Made by a program: the position numbers and the translations under genes
Notes under the pieces: generated by a model
What the model was told of the DNA's origin: nothing
What the model saw: the letters and a program-made list of their open reading frames with translations, nothing else
Databases searched by the model: none
Shown: piece by piece, positions 34,314 to 45,600 of the stretch
How the letters are laid out: each line of letters opens with the position of its first letter
Numbering within the stretch: the first letter of the stretch is position 1
Source of the DNA: Diphasiastrum complanatum
Taxonomy: Eukaryota > Streptophyta > Lycopodiopsida > Lycopodiales > Lycopodiaceae
Direction of reading: 5' to 3'
DNA: 64,000 nucleotides
Assembly: GCA_029204225.1 (NCBI GenBank)
Contig: CM055098.1
Coordinates: 54,942,282-55,006,281, forward strand

Positions 34314-34557
34314 CTCAAAGCTATGTGCTTAAAGTAAAGGACCATAATAGAGAGCTAACATGCATTGAAGAGCCCATCAATCAAGGAGAGCTAGTTTAAG
34401 TAGTCTCGAATGGACTTAATGAAGGTCATTCCAATCTTGTTCAATCCTATGCAACTCAAGAAAATATTCCTTCTATGGAGAGAGCCTACAAGGAGTCGTT
34501 GTGGCCAAGGAGAATAGGCAAGCTAATGTATTGTCTAGATTTGGAAAACTCTCTGTC
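34314..34557 (+). pseudogene. Copia gag fragment (C1)
   Basis: A Gag middle part: SYVLKVKDHNRELTCIEEPI, a stop in place of the next Val/Gln codon, then SNGLNEGHSNLVQSYATQE and a lysine-rich tail. It is bordered on the left by the end of the B LTR and on the right by the start of another LTR (TGTGAAAATATTG), so it was split by two insertions or is a leftover between them. Confidence 0.75.
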
Positions 34558-35093
34558 TGTGAAAATATTGTAAAATTAAAATAATATTAAACTTAGAGAT
34601 TCAAGTTTTGGGGTTTGTCCAAACTTGAGGTAGACTAGTCTAGTAACTTTCCAATTAGAATCAAGTTAGATTTTAGTCTTCATAGTGATGTGTAGGTCTG
34701 GAACCTATCAAGAAGCATTTGAGGCTACTCTTGTAGGTCAAAGGATTCTCAAAAAGAGAGATTCTCAAGTCTTATTCATTTCTCTTTTTGTCATCTAGTA
34801 GAGAGGTAGAGGCAATGTGGCATCTAGGTTGTTCTCTCTCTCTCCACGAGTTCTAGAAGGCCTCTTGTATTATAAATAAGGTGGCTTTGTACCTCAAGAG
34901 ACACTTCTTCCATTTGATCCATTTGAGGTGTAATGATAGTTAGATTGTGATGAATGCTCTTGCCTTCATGCTAACTAGCTTGCCAATGTTTTCCATCTCA
35001 TTGTTTTTGGAATAGAAGCTAGTTTAGTGGGAAATCATTCATTCTCTTGATCCTTTGTACTTGCAGCTGGTTCACACGTGTGAAAAGTTCTCA
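34558..35093 (+). repeat. Copia C2 5' LTR
   Basis: From TGTGAAAATATTG to AAGTTCTCA, directly followed by the PBS. CACACGTGTG at 35073-35082, 11 bp before the end. It inserted in the gag fragment C1. Confidence 0.8.
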
Positions 35094-35105
35094 TGGTATC
35101 AGAGC
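35094..35105 (+). other. Copia C2 primer binding site
   Basis: TGGTATCAGAGC directly after the LTR. About 740 bp of leader follow up to the gag ATG at 35849. Confidence 0.93.
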
Positions 35106-35848
35106 TTTATAGGAGAATACACATCTAATCATTGCTTTGTCAAATGGAATGACTTCTCATCATGTTGGTGAAATTTTGCCTCTTACTAGCACTCGATTTT
35201 GAGCTAATTAGATCCACTCTCATCATCACTTATTAATGTATCTTTTTCTCTGATTTCAAAGTTGTACGGCCTACTGTAGCAGCACGTGTGAGGCCTCTAA
35301 TCAAGATAGAGTGGGGGCTATGTTACTTCTCATCTTTTCCATCCATGTTGCATATGAATGGAAAGCTAATCAAGTGTAGATTGTGATGCAAGTGACCTCA
35401 AGAGGATTGGTGGATCCTAAGGAGAGTTCTTTGCATTCAAAGTGAGGCATATTGAAGAAGAAAAACAGAGTTTTACATGCTTGAAGGCTGTACTATCAAA
35501 GATCCTTTATTGGAGCAGTCAAAATAACAAATTTTGACTATTTTTCAATTTTCTTCAATCTAAGAAGCATTGTTTGGATCTATGATCCTATGAATGGATG
35601 ACACTTTATAAATGATAAATCTGACTTTTTTAAGCTATTTCACACGTGTGAACTCAGATTTACTTCATCCACTTTTGCTTTGAAAAATAAAGTGCAAATT
35701 TTGACTAGCACCTAAAAATTGTCATTTTTGGCCTTCATTGAGTTCTCAATCATTTGTTACTTGATTCCAAGTGATCAATAGTTTACATTTGATTAGTTTT
35801 GAACCTCTGAAAACATTCATTTAGTAAGCCAAAATCAATTCTCTAGGC

Positions 35849-37079
35849 ATGACTTCAATGGGATCTTATCTATTAGAACAAAGTGAGAGACTCACTTCTA
35901 CAAATTATGGTACATGGAAAGTGAGGATAGAATCCATTCTTGTACTTCAAGATCTAATAGATATAGTGAATGGGAATGAGGAGGAGCCTACTAATCCTCA
36001 AGAAATTCCCAAATTCAAGAAAAAAGCACATGTTGCTCTTCATGTTTTGAAGCTAAATGTCTCTAATGAAGTTCTAAGAGTGATTAGTCCTTGTGTCAAT
36101 GCTCAAGAAGCATGGAGTACTCTTCAATCCATTTATGAGTCTAAAAAAACTTCAAGAGTCCTTACTCTAAAAAATATGATTTTTCAAAGTTTTCAAAGAA
36201 AGGATGAAAGTGCTTCATCCTACGTTTCTAGAGTCAAGAATCTCCATAAAGATCTTTGTTGCATAGATGATTCTATCAAATCCAAAGAAATTGTTCAAGT
36301 TATTTTGAATGGATTAAGTGAGGATTTTGATACCGTTGTTCAATCTTATGCCATTAAAAAGGATTACCCTCTTTAGAAGCCTTACAAGGAGTCTTGATAG
36401 CCGAGGAGCATAGGCATCAAACTCGAGTGGCAAGATTTGAGAGATTGTTTCTCAAGGATGGAGGAAGTGATCAAGCACTCTTCACCAAATCCAAGGAGAA
36501 GAGAAAAGACAAGAAGAATGGCAAGAGCTCCAAGGACAACACAAAAGCAATGGAGAAGACATCCGAGGAGGAACCAAGCTCATCCAATGTGAAGAAGAAC
36601 AAGTACAAGGTTACTTGTTTCTCATGTGGCAAAAAGGGGCATTTTGCCTCCCAATGCTACAAAAGGAAAAAGCAAGCCAACATCACTTGTGAAGATGAAT
36701 CTCCTTGTGACAAAGAAGATTCACTTATGATTTTAACTTTTCGTCTTCCTCTTTCAAGCATTCTAATGTATGGTGGCTAGATAGTGGTGCCTCATCCCAC
36801 ATGAGTAGTGATAAAAATTCTTTTTGTAATTTTCTACCATACAAAGGATCTAGAAGTTGTATCTATACTAAAAATGATGAGGAATGTATGACAGAAGGCA
36901 TAGGAAGCATATCTCTAGATAAGCTTGATCTCAATGATGTGCTCTATGTTCCTAGTTAGACTGAAAATCTAATAAGTGTAGGCCAACTCAATGATAATGG
37001 TCTACAAGTAGAATTTAAATATGGTACTTGCTTGATCACAAAAGATGATGATATAATAGCATCATGTTCTCGTTTTGGC
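35849..37079 (+). pseudogene. Copia C2 gag and protease start
   Basis: Gag from ATG 35849: MTSMGSYLLEQSERLTSTNY, VALHVLKLNVSNEVLR, then IVQVILNGLSEDFDTVVQS. A frameshift at about 36375 leads to 36394-36780, with the zinc knuckle CFSCGKKGHFASQC. Another shift leads to the protease motif WWLDSGASSHMSS (active D-S-G at about 36775) and DVLYVPS, stop, TENLISVGQL. It is cut at 37079, where the LTR of element D begins. Only two frameshifts and one stop separate it from an open frame. Confidence 0.88.
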
Positions 37080-37465
37080 CACTTGGACAAAACCTTCTAT
37101 TTTGAGCACTTTTGGTCCATTTTCCTTCTATATGGAGATCTACTTGAAAATCTTCTAGAAGTCAAAATTCATCTACTTCAGCTTATTCCACACATGTGAG
37201 TTGTCCTCTACACATGGGATGTGACACCTAACCAGAGGATGTGGCTCATGCAAGCAATAGATTGATGCCATGTGTCATATGTCTAGAAAACTAGTTTTTG
37301 GCCTTTTTAGCCACTAGAACTTGAATTAAATCATATGTACAGCCTATATGATTATGGTACATGACAAGTACACTATTTTCACACGTGGGAACAGGCTCCA
37401 CACATGTGTGTTTATCTATATACAAGATTTTTGGCCTCTACCAAGCTTATTTTTGCATTTTCACA
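37080..37465 (-). repeat. Element D 3' LTR
   Basis: 386 bp, starting TGTGAAAATGC on the minus strand. It contains TTCACACGTGGGA and CACACATGTG motifs. The match to 40987-41373 is nearly perfect. Confidence 0.9.
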
Positions 37466-37474
37466 CTCCTCCTC
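37466..37474 (-). other. Element D polypurine tract
   Basis: Minus-strand GAGGAGGAG directly before the TGTGAAAATGC LTR start; this fixes the element's orientation. Confidence 0.88.
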
Positions 37475-37605
37475 AAAAATCTAGCTTGGTAAATCTTGCT
37501 TGATGGAAAACATGATGATCTTGAACTTGACTTCATGGGCTGAATTGGTCTTTGCTGGTTCAAAAGGTGTGAAGATCAGCCAATGAGCTTGATGTTGATC
37601 TGAAA

Positions 37606-37998
37606 TCACCATATCCATGATAGTGCATCTTTGATGTTGACATCTTTGATAAAATTGAGACCTTTGCACCATCCTAGCATCTTCGAAATTGATTCCTTCC
37701 AAATTTCATGTAGATGCTTGACTTTGAGGCTTGCTCCTTCTTCATGTGCATGCTCCTCCATGAGAAAATATAGATTTCTTCTTGACTTATTAGGATCACA
37801 AAGATCTAACATCATGTTACCATGATCTAGAGAATTAGACTTATCCAAATTGGCAAGACTATGCATGCTATAATAACAAAGTGTTTGCATCATATCTTCA
37901 TGCTTGTTTACCATGCTAATCTCAGATCCAATGAGGCTAAATACTTCATTATGGAGATAAGTGTCTTTAGAAGAGCATACATTTGATGAAATAACCAT
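37606..37998 (-). CDS. Element D second frame, module copy 2
   Basis: 131 codons following a frameshift from the 476-codon frame. Order: DTYLHNEVFSLIGSEISMV, MMQTLCYYSMHSLANLD, NMMLDLCDPNKSRRN, HLHEIWKESISKMLGW, ending NIKDALSWIW and stop. Matches repeat E copies (MMQNICYFSMRSLGNLG; WKEPMAKLLGWW; ISIKEISSWVW stop). It is the second unit of a tandem pair. Function unknown; no known domain is recognised. It could be an accessory protein of the element or decayed pol that is no longer recognisable. Confidence 0.45.
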   Translation of the reverse strand: MVISSNVCSSKDTYLHNEVFSLIGSEISMVNKHEDMMQTLCYYSMHSLANLDKSNSLDHGNMMLDLCDPNKSRRNLYFLMEEHAHEEGASLKVKHLHEIWKESISKMLGWCKGLNFIKDVNIKDALSWIW

Positions 37999-39338
37999 TT
38001 GCCTTCTAATTGATTTAAAATCAATTTCAACCTCTTAAGAACATAATCTATGTTCTCAAGAGAGACTTCATACTCAACTAGTATGGCTTTACTCCAATTT
38101 GGAGATGCAATGATCTCACTAAAGCAAATTGATTTATCAAATGACATAAGAGAAGTAAGTATGAGATGTATACCACATGAGATATGCTCCTCTTTCCCTT
38201 GAGATGTGAGCCACATGGAATCAACCATATTTCTTGAGTTTCTTTTTGGAATCACAACTTGAGAAGATCTCTCCTCCTCAATCCTTGGCACACTTGAACC
38301 TTGAGATGATTGTTTAAGATCCTCCTCATGGTGCTCCTTCTTGATGGAAATCCGGGACCTCCATGTCTCATAATGATCACAACAACTATGACCACACAAT
38401 ATGCACTTCCTATGATTATCAAAATTACTTATGCTAGAAACATAAGTCCAAAAATCACCACAACTTGGCATGATTTTTCTAATATTGAAATAAAAAGGTA
38501 TTTCCACCTCAATAAGGCTAACTACTTGCTTATGGATATAAGTGTCCACTTTGGATGCTTCACTTATTCTCATAAGAAGTTTACAACTTGCCTTTAAGAT
38601 TGAAAATTTACAATTTTCATCTTTATGAATGAACACATCATTCATGATCTTATTGAAAAAAGATCCTACATTATGAAGATATTTCCATTTCCTTGACTTC
38701 ATAACTAATGTAAGCTTACAAGGAAAACATATTTTGCTATCTTTTAAGGCATCACACTCAACTAGTATTGCCTTAATCCACCTTTGAGATACAAAAATCT
38801 CTTCAAAGCAAAATGGTTCTTCATAAGTTGACATGAGAGCATAAATCAAACTATTTTCATTTTGTGATTGCTCCTTATTCTTCATTGATTTCTCTTGGAT
38901 AATAACAATAAGTTTGAACTTGTCCAAAGTTCCAAGCAAAATACTTTCCAAGGACATAAAATAAATCCAAGTTACTTTCATGAAAGTGACATCTATCTTT
39001 GCATCTTGAACCAAACAATGCACTTCCAAATAAAAAATTGCAAAAGATTTGACATGTGTTGTGATGGACTCTTGAAGACAAATCTTGCAAGTCCTTGTGA
39101 GACTCCAAGCCTCATTCACCTTTCCACAAAGGAAACACCTTTCCTTGGACTTGTCCTTCTTGTATTTGCATTTTGAACTTGAAGCTCCACCCTTCACCTC
39201 GGCCCCCTTGCTTTGGTTCTCCTTGGATGGACTGGTCTTCTTTTTGTAGCATCTTGAGAAAAAATATCCTCCCTTGCCACAAAGGTTGCACTCAAGATCC
39301 TTTCTTTCCTTCAATAGAATGCCACCTATTGATGCCAT
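37908..39338 (-). CDS. Element D 476-codon frame: Gag knuckle, RT-start relics, unknown module
   Basis: From ATG 39338: MASIGGILLKE (a copia Gag start), joined directly to a knuckle CNLCGKGGYFFSRC in which the His is replaced by Tyr. Then come a Lys-rich linker and a half knuckle KERCFLCGK (residues about 85-92). Residues about 165-200 (STYEEPFCFEEIF..RWIKAILVECDAL) resemble the start of copia RT. Next is the module: KLLMRISEASKVDTYIHKQV, NIRKIMPSCGDFWTYVSSIS, CILCGHSCCDHYETWRSR. From about residue 395 the RT-start relic and module begin again (SFDKSICFSEII..NWSKAILVEYEV) and continue in the frame at 37998. The length without stops is notable in this AT-rich DNA. Expression unknown. Confidence 0.55.
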   Translation of the reverse strand: MASIGGILLKERKDLECNLCGKGGYFFSRCYKKKTSPSKENQSKGAEVKGGASSSKCKYKKDKSKERCFLCGKVNEAWSLTRTCKICLQESITTHVKSFAIFYLEVHCLVQDAKIDVTFMKVTWIYFMSLESILLGTLDKFKLIVIIQEKSMKNKEQSQNENSLIYALMSTYEEPFCFEEIFVSQRWIKAILVECDALKDSKICFPCKLTLVMKSRKWKYLHNVGSFFNKIMNDVFIHKDENCKFSILKASCKLLMRISEASKVDTYIHKQVVSLIEVEIPFYFNIRKIMPSCGDFWTYVSSISNFDNHRKCILCGHSCCDHYETWRSRISIKKEHHEEDLKQSSQGSSVPRIEEERSSQVVIPKRNSRNMVDSMWLTSQGKEEHISCGIHLILTSLMSFDKSICFSEIIASPNWSKAILVEYEVSLENIDYVLKRLKLILNQLEGKWLFHQMYALLKTLISIMKYLASLDLRLAW

Positions 39339-40986
39339 GTGAATGAAAACCTGTGATATGATTCTACAAATGTAATTTGTGCTTTCAAGAGACTAGATTT
39401 GAACATCTTCAACAATCTAGAAGGATCGACAAAAGATCTAGCTCACAAACCTAAGAATCAATCTTCACAGTAATGACTAGTCACTTGGAAACTTTGCTTT
39501 GATCACTAAGACAAAAGCACACAATCTTTGAATCAAATCACTAAAGAAATCAGATCCAATCTCCTATTGGACTCATCAAATACCAATGACTCTTTCTTTT
39601 GAAAGTTGAAATGGATATGAAAAAGATTTGACACCTAGATTTTCCTTTTCACTTGACTAATTCTCTCAACACTTGAGATTCTTGAATAAAAGACGGGTTT
39701 TGTTTCAAATACATGAAAATCAAACTTAATCATTTCTTTTGGACTCACTCTTGACCCAAATAATCTCACACTTGAGATTTAGAATGAATTTGATTTGATT
39801 TGACAACAAACTATACCACCAATTTTTCACAAAGCTTAAAAAATTAGAGAACTAGATATTCACAAAGATCTCAACCATGCATGAATACTCAAATATGGAC
39901 TCCTCCTCATTCTAGACATCCAATGGGATCTCAAATTGACCCTCACACTCTTACAAAGAAAGTTGAATAAAACTAATTTGAGTTTCATACATACTATGTC
40001 AAATTTTGATCAATAAATTGATTCAATCACCCCTATTGGATTCCACCAATTACTCTACCTCTTAAGACTTGGAATGAATTCAAAATCAAAAGTGGTGATT
40101 TTTCTCAATAAGATGTTGTGCTTCAAAGAGCTAATGCCACTTAGAAAGATCTGATCACCTAGGAAGAGACAAACTCTCCACCAATAACAACACATATTGA
40201 GCTTCTAGATCTTGCCCTCTACAAAGGAAGGAACTCTTAGAAAATTGGATCTCTCTCTACACATTTGCCGTAGACACCTTAATGAATCTTTTCAAACCTT
40301 AAAATCACTCAAACAAATTGAGTAGGGTTGAACAATGTGACTTGGATCTCAATCTCTTTTCTAGAACTCTCAATTGAAGCCACTCTATGTCAAATTCTAC
40401 AAAAGATTTGCATAGATGCTCTATATGCACTAGAAACTCTCAAAGGTTTCACTTGGAGGAGAGATCCAAGGATGTTTTCTAGCAAATTGATGCTTCTAAA
40501 CTTGACCCTATCACTCTTGAACAAATCTAGAGTGATGGTACAGTGGATTTCAACCTCTCACCTTGCATATCACTCCTTAATCTATGATTTTTAGCAAAAT
40601 CTCTCTTAACTTACTTGATCTATCAATCTACTTTAGATTAAGATCAATCTAGATGAATTCTAGACACAAAATCCTAACAAGAACAATCATTAATTGAAGG
40701 TAAGTGTACTTTATGGTTTCAAACATGTGAAACATTGTTTGAGTATGGACTCCTACCTGAAAATCAAGTACACACTGATAGAACCTCAAAACAATCAAAA
40801 CAAATGTAGACAAATGGAGAGAATCACTCAAAATTGCTTCCAAAACCAAGATTGGTGTCTCACACTGATTATGGCCAAATTTGGCTCTGTATATACAATA
40901 AGTGAGAGCTCGTGGTATTGATCATCCCTTTGATCCCACATGTGTGAAGGTGCTTTGTCATATGATGATTCATCATGCAAAATTGA
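39339..40986 (-). other. Element D leader region
   Basis: Between the 5' LTR and the Gag start. No coding frame looks real. No clear PBS follows the LTR: an initiator tRNA-Met PBS would read TGGTATCAGAGC, and only a scrambled resemblance exists near 40905-40920. The long leader is typical of the copia elements here (700 bp or more) but is twice as long. Confidence 0.45.
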
Positions 40987-41373
40987 CACTTGGACAAAAC
41001 CTTCTATTTTGAGCACTTTTGGTCCATTTTCCTTCTGTATGGAGATCTACTTGAAAATCTTCTAGAAGTCAAAATTCGTCTACTTCAGCTTATTCCACAC
41101 ATGTGAGTTGTCCTCTACACATGGGATGTGACACCTAACCAAAGGATGTGGCTCATGCAAGCAATAGATTGATGCCATGTGTCATATGTCTAGAAAACTA
41201 GTTTTTGGCCTTTTTAGCCACTAGAACTTGAATTAAATCATATGTACAACCTATATGATTATGGTACATGACAAATACACTATTTTCACACGTGGGAACA
41301 AGCTCCACACATGTGTGTTTATCTATATACAAGATTTTTGGCCTCTACCAAGCTTATTTTTGCATTTTTCACA
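40987..41373 (-). repeat. Element D 5' LTR
   Basis: 387 bp, starting TGTGAAAAATGC on the minus strand. It abuts the gypsy integrase frame at 41374. Confidence 0.9.
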
Positions 41374-41883
41374 GATAGCATAAGAAGTGCCCAAGACAGG
41401 GCAAGGCACTATGCTGATCTATCTCTGAAGCACAAGGTATTCATGGTCAACGACTGGGTGTTTTTGAGAGTCTCTAGTCACTCTAGGGGCTTGAAAACTG
41501 GTAAGTGTGCAAAGTTGGCACCTAGGTATTGCGGTCCTTTTAAGATTATCCAAGTGATAAACAAGGTTGCGTACAAACTAGACCTTCCAACTAACATTGG
41601 AATTCATCATGTTTTCCACGTTAGTAAGTTAAAACCCTCATTAGGGGTTGGGGAGACCCTACTCCCTATGGAAGATCTAGTGGAACTTCTTCATGATGAG
41701 TCTGTGAGTGGACCACTTGAACTCGAGGCGATTGTTAATAGCTGGCAGAAGACTCTATGGAGTAGAGTGCTTCGGGAATTTTTAGTCAGGTGGAGGGGCA
41801 AATCAGAAGAGGAAGATACCTGGGAAAAGGAGGTTGATCTCCAGAAGAATTTTCCAAATTTTTTCCTACAAGAAAAAATTTAA
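41374..41883 (+). pseudogene. Ty3/gypsy (chromovirus) integrase C-terminus with chromodomain
   Basis: Frame from the D LTR border: SAQDRARHYADLSLKHKVF, GDWVF-type VNDWVFLRVS, KLAPRYCGPFKII, VAYKLDLP, IHHVFHVSKLKPSLG (the integrase GPY/F end). It ends with a chromodomain-like stretch (LELEAIVNSW..., EFLVRWRGKSEEEDTWEKE, DLQKNFPNF). The chromodomain would direct integration to marked chromatin. The N-terminal part of pol is lost where element D sits. Stop TAA at 41881, PPT right after. Confidence 0.88.
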
Positions 41884-41888
41884 GTTTA

Positions 41889-42655
41889 GGGGGAAGGAAT
41901 GTTACATACCTATGTAACTAGCAGTACTTTAGACTCGGGAAATATACAAAGGGAAGGAATGTTACATACCTATGTAACTAGCAGTATTTCAGACCCCTAT
42001 TAGTCCATTTAGTGTTGGGGGCTACATGGCAAGTTACCCTTAGGATAAGGGTATATACCCTTGGATAAGGACAAGCAAGTGACTATACCTTAGTCAGAGG
42101 GTGGAGTCATGCGACCCTTGGATAAGGGTTACCCTTAGGATTAAGGGTAGGTATCTTAGATAAAGGTACTTATGTCCTTGATTAAGGGCAGGTAGGTGTC
42201 TATGCCTTGGATGAAGGTATGGAACCTAGAAAGGTCTTAGAAAGTCATTGGATGACTATATTTTTAAACCTTGGGCCTCAACCTTGAACCATATCACTTT
42301 ATTGGTCTTGGACCGAAGTATACAAACACAACTTGGGAAATGGGTCCTAGTAGAAGGGCGCCCTCCTAAAGGGTCCATTGAGTTTCAACTTCCACAAGAA
42401 TAGTAATCAAAGAGTCATAAGTTAGGGAAGATGTCTGATGACCTTCCATAAGCCTATGAAGCTCTTGAACTCCTGTAGGCCTCTCTGTTTCTCATTGGAT
42501 GTGCATGGAACTCCATAGTGTATTGGAGAGAACTAAATGCCATCTATATAAGAGGAGTAGGGCGCCCATTGGGAGGGAGAGAGATCTCTTTTGTTTACCT
42601 TGCTTATGCTCTAGTGTGGTTACTAGTGTGTAACGAATAGGCTAGCATGATCAAA
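41889..42655 (+). repeat. Gypsy PPT and 3' LTR
   Basis: The PPT AGGGGGAAGGAA (about 41889-41900) is followed by TGTTACATACCTATG, the LTR start. The first about 35 bp, including part of the PPT (GGGAAGGAATGTTACATACC), are repeated 61 bp later (about 41952), a tandem duplication across the PPT/LTR border. Inside are many imperfect GGATAAGGGTA-type repeats (42035-42220). The end lies near 42655 (TAACGAATAGGCTAGCA) but is not certain. Confidence 0.7.
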
Positions 42656-45600
42656 TTAAAAACCGGTCACGTGTTCTTGTCATTTCCTATTAGATAATCT
42701 TCCTTTAGTTTCCTAAAAAAATTCCTTGCAACAGAGAGTCCATTAGCAACTGTGCTAACACAGAGAAAAATAAAAAGATAGAAATAAAACTCCGTGGCAT
42801 GTGTTTTGTAAGCCCACGTATGAGTATCTGTCAATAAACTTCCACCATGGCATGTGTTTTGTAAGTCCATGAGTAGAAGCTTAAAATAATAATAAAATAG
42901 CTTAAACTTAGATTTAGAACTTAGACTTAGGAAACTTAAGCTTAGAAATATTTGTCTTAAGTTTTTCCAAGTTAGAAACTTTGAAGTTCTAAATCCTAAG
43001 TTAGAAGTTCTAGAATGGCTAGAAATAAGTTAGTCCCATAAGTTAGTGGATACTTATGGAAGACCCTCCTTGCCATAAAAGAAGAGGTATTTGCCATGTA
43101 AATAACACTTTTGAGATTATGCTAATTGCTCTCTCTTGAGATTATCTTGCTATTTCACTTGTGTTCCCTTTGGAAAGGTGCATAGCTTGAAGGAAGGTGC
43201 TTGGGGGCCTCCTCTTGCCTCCTTGTCATCGATTTCAATATTGTGGCATGTCTTTCGTTCTTTAAAAACCACTTAAGTACAAGTATCAATATGGCATTAA
43301 CATTGTATGTTCCAACAATGTTTCCTCTTTCTTATCTTTATAGTAATATCCCAAATTGTGTGTTCTAACAATTTTGGGGATAATATTTAGCTTGTATGTT
43401 CCAACAGGCTGATATAGGTATAATAAAGACTTATTATATATCTGATTGTAGGACTTGTTCTTTATTAAATTCCTGATAGCTTAATAACTTCCAATCAGTC
43501 GTTCAAAAATTGTTTCTTCCAACGAAAGTAAATTCATCAAATAATTCTCCTCACTTTTGCTTTTCGGTTCACTCAAATCCGACTTAAAATGCAAAAGTCA
43601 TGGTCGCTATAAGATTTAGTTCATTTTCCTTATGCAAAATCATATAAAGGACTCACAGAATTATAAAATCTGAAAACCGCAATTATTACTTTCAGTGGAT
43701 AAAGTTATGAGATTTTCAAATTGTCACTGTTCAAAAATGATAAATGTAATTCGGTTATACTCAAAAGCCCTTCAGACTGTAAACTTCATAAAGTCTAAAA
43801 AATAGACTTCCAAATAGAGTCATTATAAATTTTAGTGGAACAATCGGCACAACCATTAGAAGTTCTTTAAAGGTAATTTTAATATCAGTCTGAAATTACA
43901 AATTACTTCAGTGACTCAGACAGACTCTGTCTTAACTTCCCAAGATGTATCCAAAGGTTAAGGATTTTCAGACAATCAGCAGTCAGCGGTCAGCGAATCT
44001 TCACTTCAGTCACTGTTACCAGTCCCTTGCGTCTCCTTACATATAAAATCTCAGGTTTACACTGGTGGGCAACCAATTGTTCGTCAGGCCTGTCTCTCCG
44101 AATTCTCCAAAAATTAAGCGTGGGCTGGGCAGTGTGGGTCCTCTTCCCACAAATGCAGGTCGCGAGGGTGACTGTGTAGACTCTCTCTCACTTCGAAACT
44201 GTGTAGTGTGGGTTCTCTCCACAGATGGTCGCCCTTCAGAACAGCCTCTCCTCACCCTTCAGAAACAGATCGCGATGTCACAGATCAGGTCGCGATGGTG
44301 CAGCGACTCTCTTCCTGGACAACGTGGGATTTCTTCACCCACAGGTCACTCTTTCGGAACAACGACAAGGATGTAATTCAGATCCTCCTTCTCAGAGTAG
44401 CAAGCAGCAATGGAATGAAGCCCTCTTTCAGAATAGTAGGAATGACAATGCTTCACAGGGATCTAGGCTTCCAAAATCCATTGTAATTCAGATTTGCTTT
44501 AGCAACAACTATTAGATTTGATTTAGCATGTCCGTGAACGGATTTCACACAGTTGTTTGCCTTCAATCTGCTTTAGATTTCTTCCTTCTCCATTTTCAGT
44601 GATCAGGGAACTACAGGTAAGATTCACACAACAAGGAAAACTCTCTCTGTGGACCAGCAATGACAGAGAGGGAAAGAAAGCTTTTGCTCTCTATTCTCTC
44701 TATTGTTGTAGATATCATCTCTAAACTTTATAGAGTAAAACTGGCATCATGTCTAAATATAGCAATACTGCTAGTGTCGTGTCAATTTATTTACTAAAAA
44801 TAGTAAATAACCATTATGAAACCTCTTATAAGAATCAAATAAACTTCAAATAGCTCATTTTAAGCCCGAATTATGTCATCAAAAATTCGGCTAACATTGG
44901 CGATTTTACTAGGGAGTGTGGTCCCCACACGAACGGATCCAGAAAAATATATCCATGATAAACAGTGGGCTCAGCACACATTATAGTGTGATGCTAATCA
45001 CTCTTTATAATAGCATCCAAATCTAAAGCCATCGAATAAGACTTAGAACTCATCAGCAACGAAAAGTCTGCAAACTATAACCTGCCAATATATCCATCCA
45101 TGTGTCTAAAGAAAGAAATGCTCCCATTCCCATCAGTATAGTGTAATGCCCAATGTCTCTGATCCCATGCAAATAGGAAAATGGAAATGCAATCTTCATT
45201 TTGTTTTGGCACTCAATTATGGATGCAATCTCAAGTTTTGTGTTTAACGTCCTCCAGATAAGTGTATATGCAACCTATTTAGTAGAGTTATCTTTGTTGA
45301 TATCCTTCATCTTGAGATTTTCATTCTCAATAAATTCCTATCCTCTCCTTACAAACTCTTTTCGTCTCATAAGGTATTAAATCTCTCAAATATATGTCTA
45401 TCCTCACATTCCTCATCTATAGATCGGATTAAAAGATCGAAACTTAAAGATCAAGTATATCTAGTTCCTCACACAGAAAAATCTAAATCCAATTTTTAAA
45501 TCTATTTTCAAACTAGTAGGAGATATATGGAAAACACTCGTCATTCTCTCCACTCATTTTTTTCACTCATAAATATCTCACAAATCCTCTCAAAAGGTCA

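Larger units (their letters stand above)
37080..41373 (-). mobile_element. Non-canonical LTR element with unknown internal module (element D)
   Basis: A minus-strand element with LTRs at 40987-41373 (5') and 37080-37465 (3') and a perfect PPT before the 3' LTR. The LTRs differ by about six substitutions, all A/G or C/T transitions, and one base length in a T run, so it is the youngest insertion in the window. Inside, instead of gag-pol, a 476-codon frame (37908-39338) and a second frame (37606-37998) encode Gag knuckle relics, RT-start relics and a repeated module of unknown nature. No integrase, RT core or RNase H is present, so it would be non-autonomous. The two flanks differ (gypsy on the right, copia C2 on the left) with no target duplication, so one end is rearranged. 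Confidence 0.78.

Noticed and set aside
38310-39176. Plus-strand frames within element D
   Set aside because: Shadows of the longer minus-strand frame, which has recognisable Gag knuckle sequence.
44037-44515. Four overlapping frames in a GC-richer patch
   Set aside because: Frames overlap in different phases and strands, with no domain or motif; composition explains the lack of stops.
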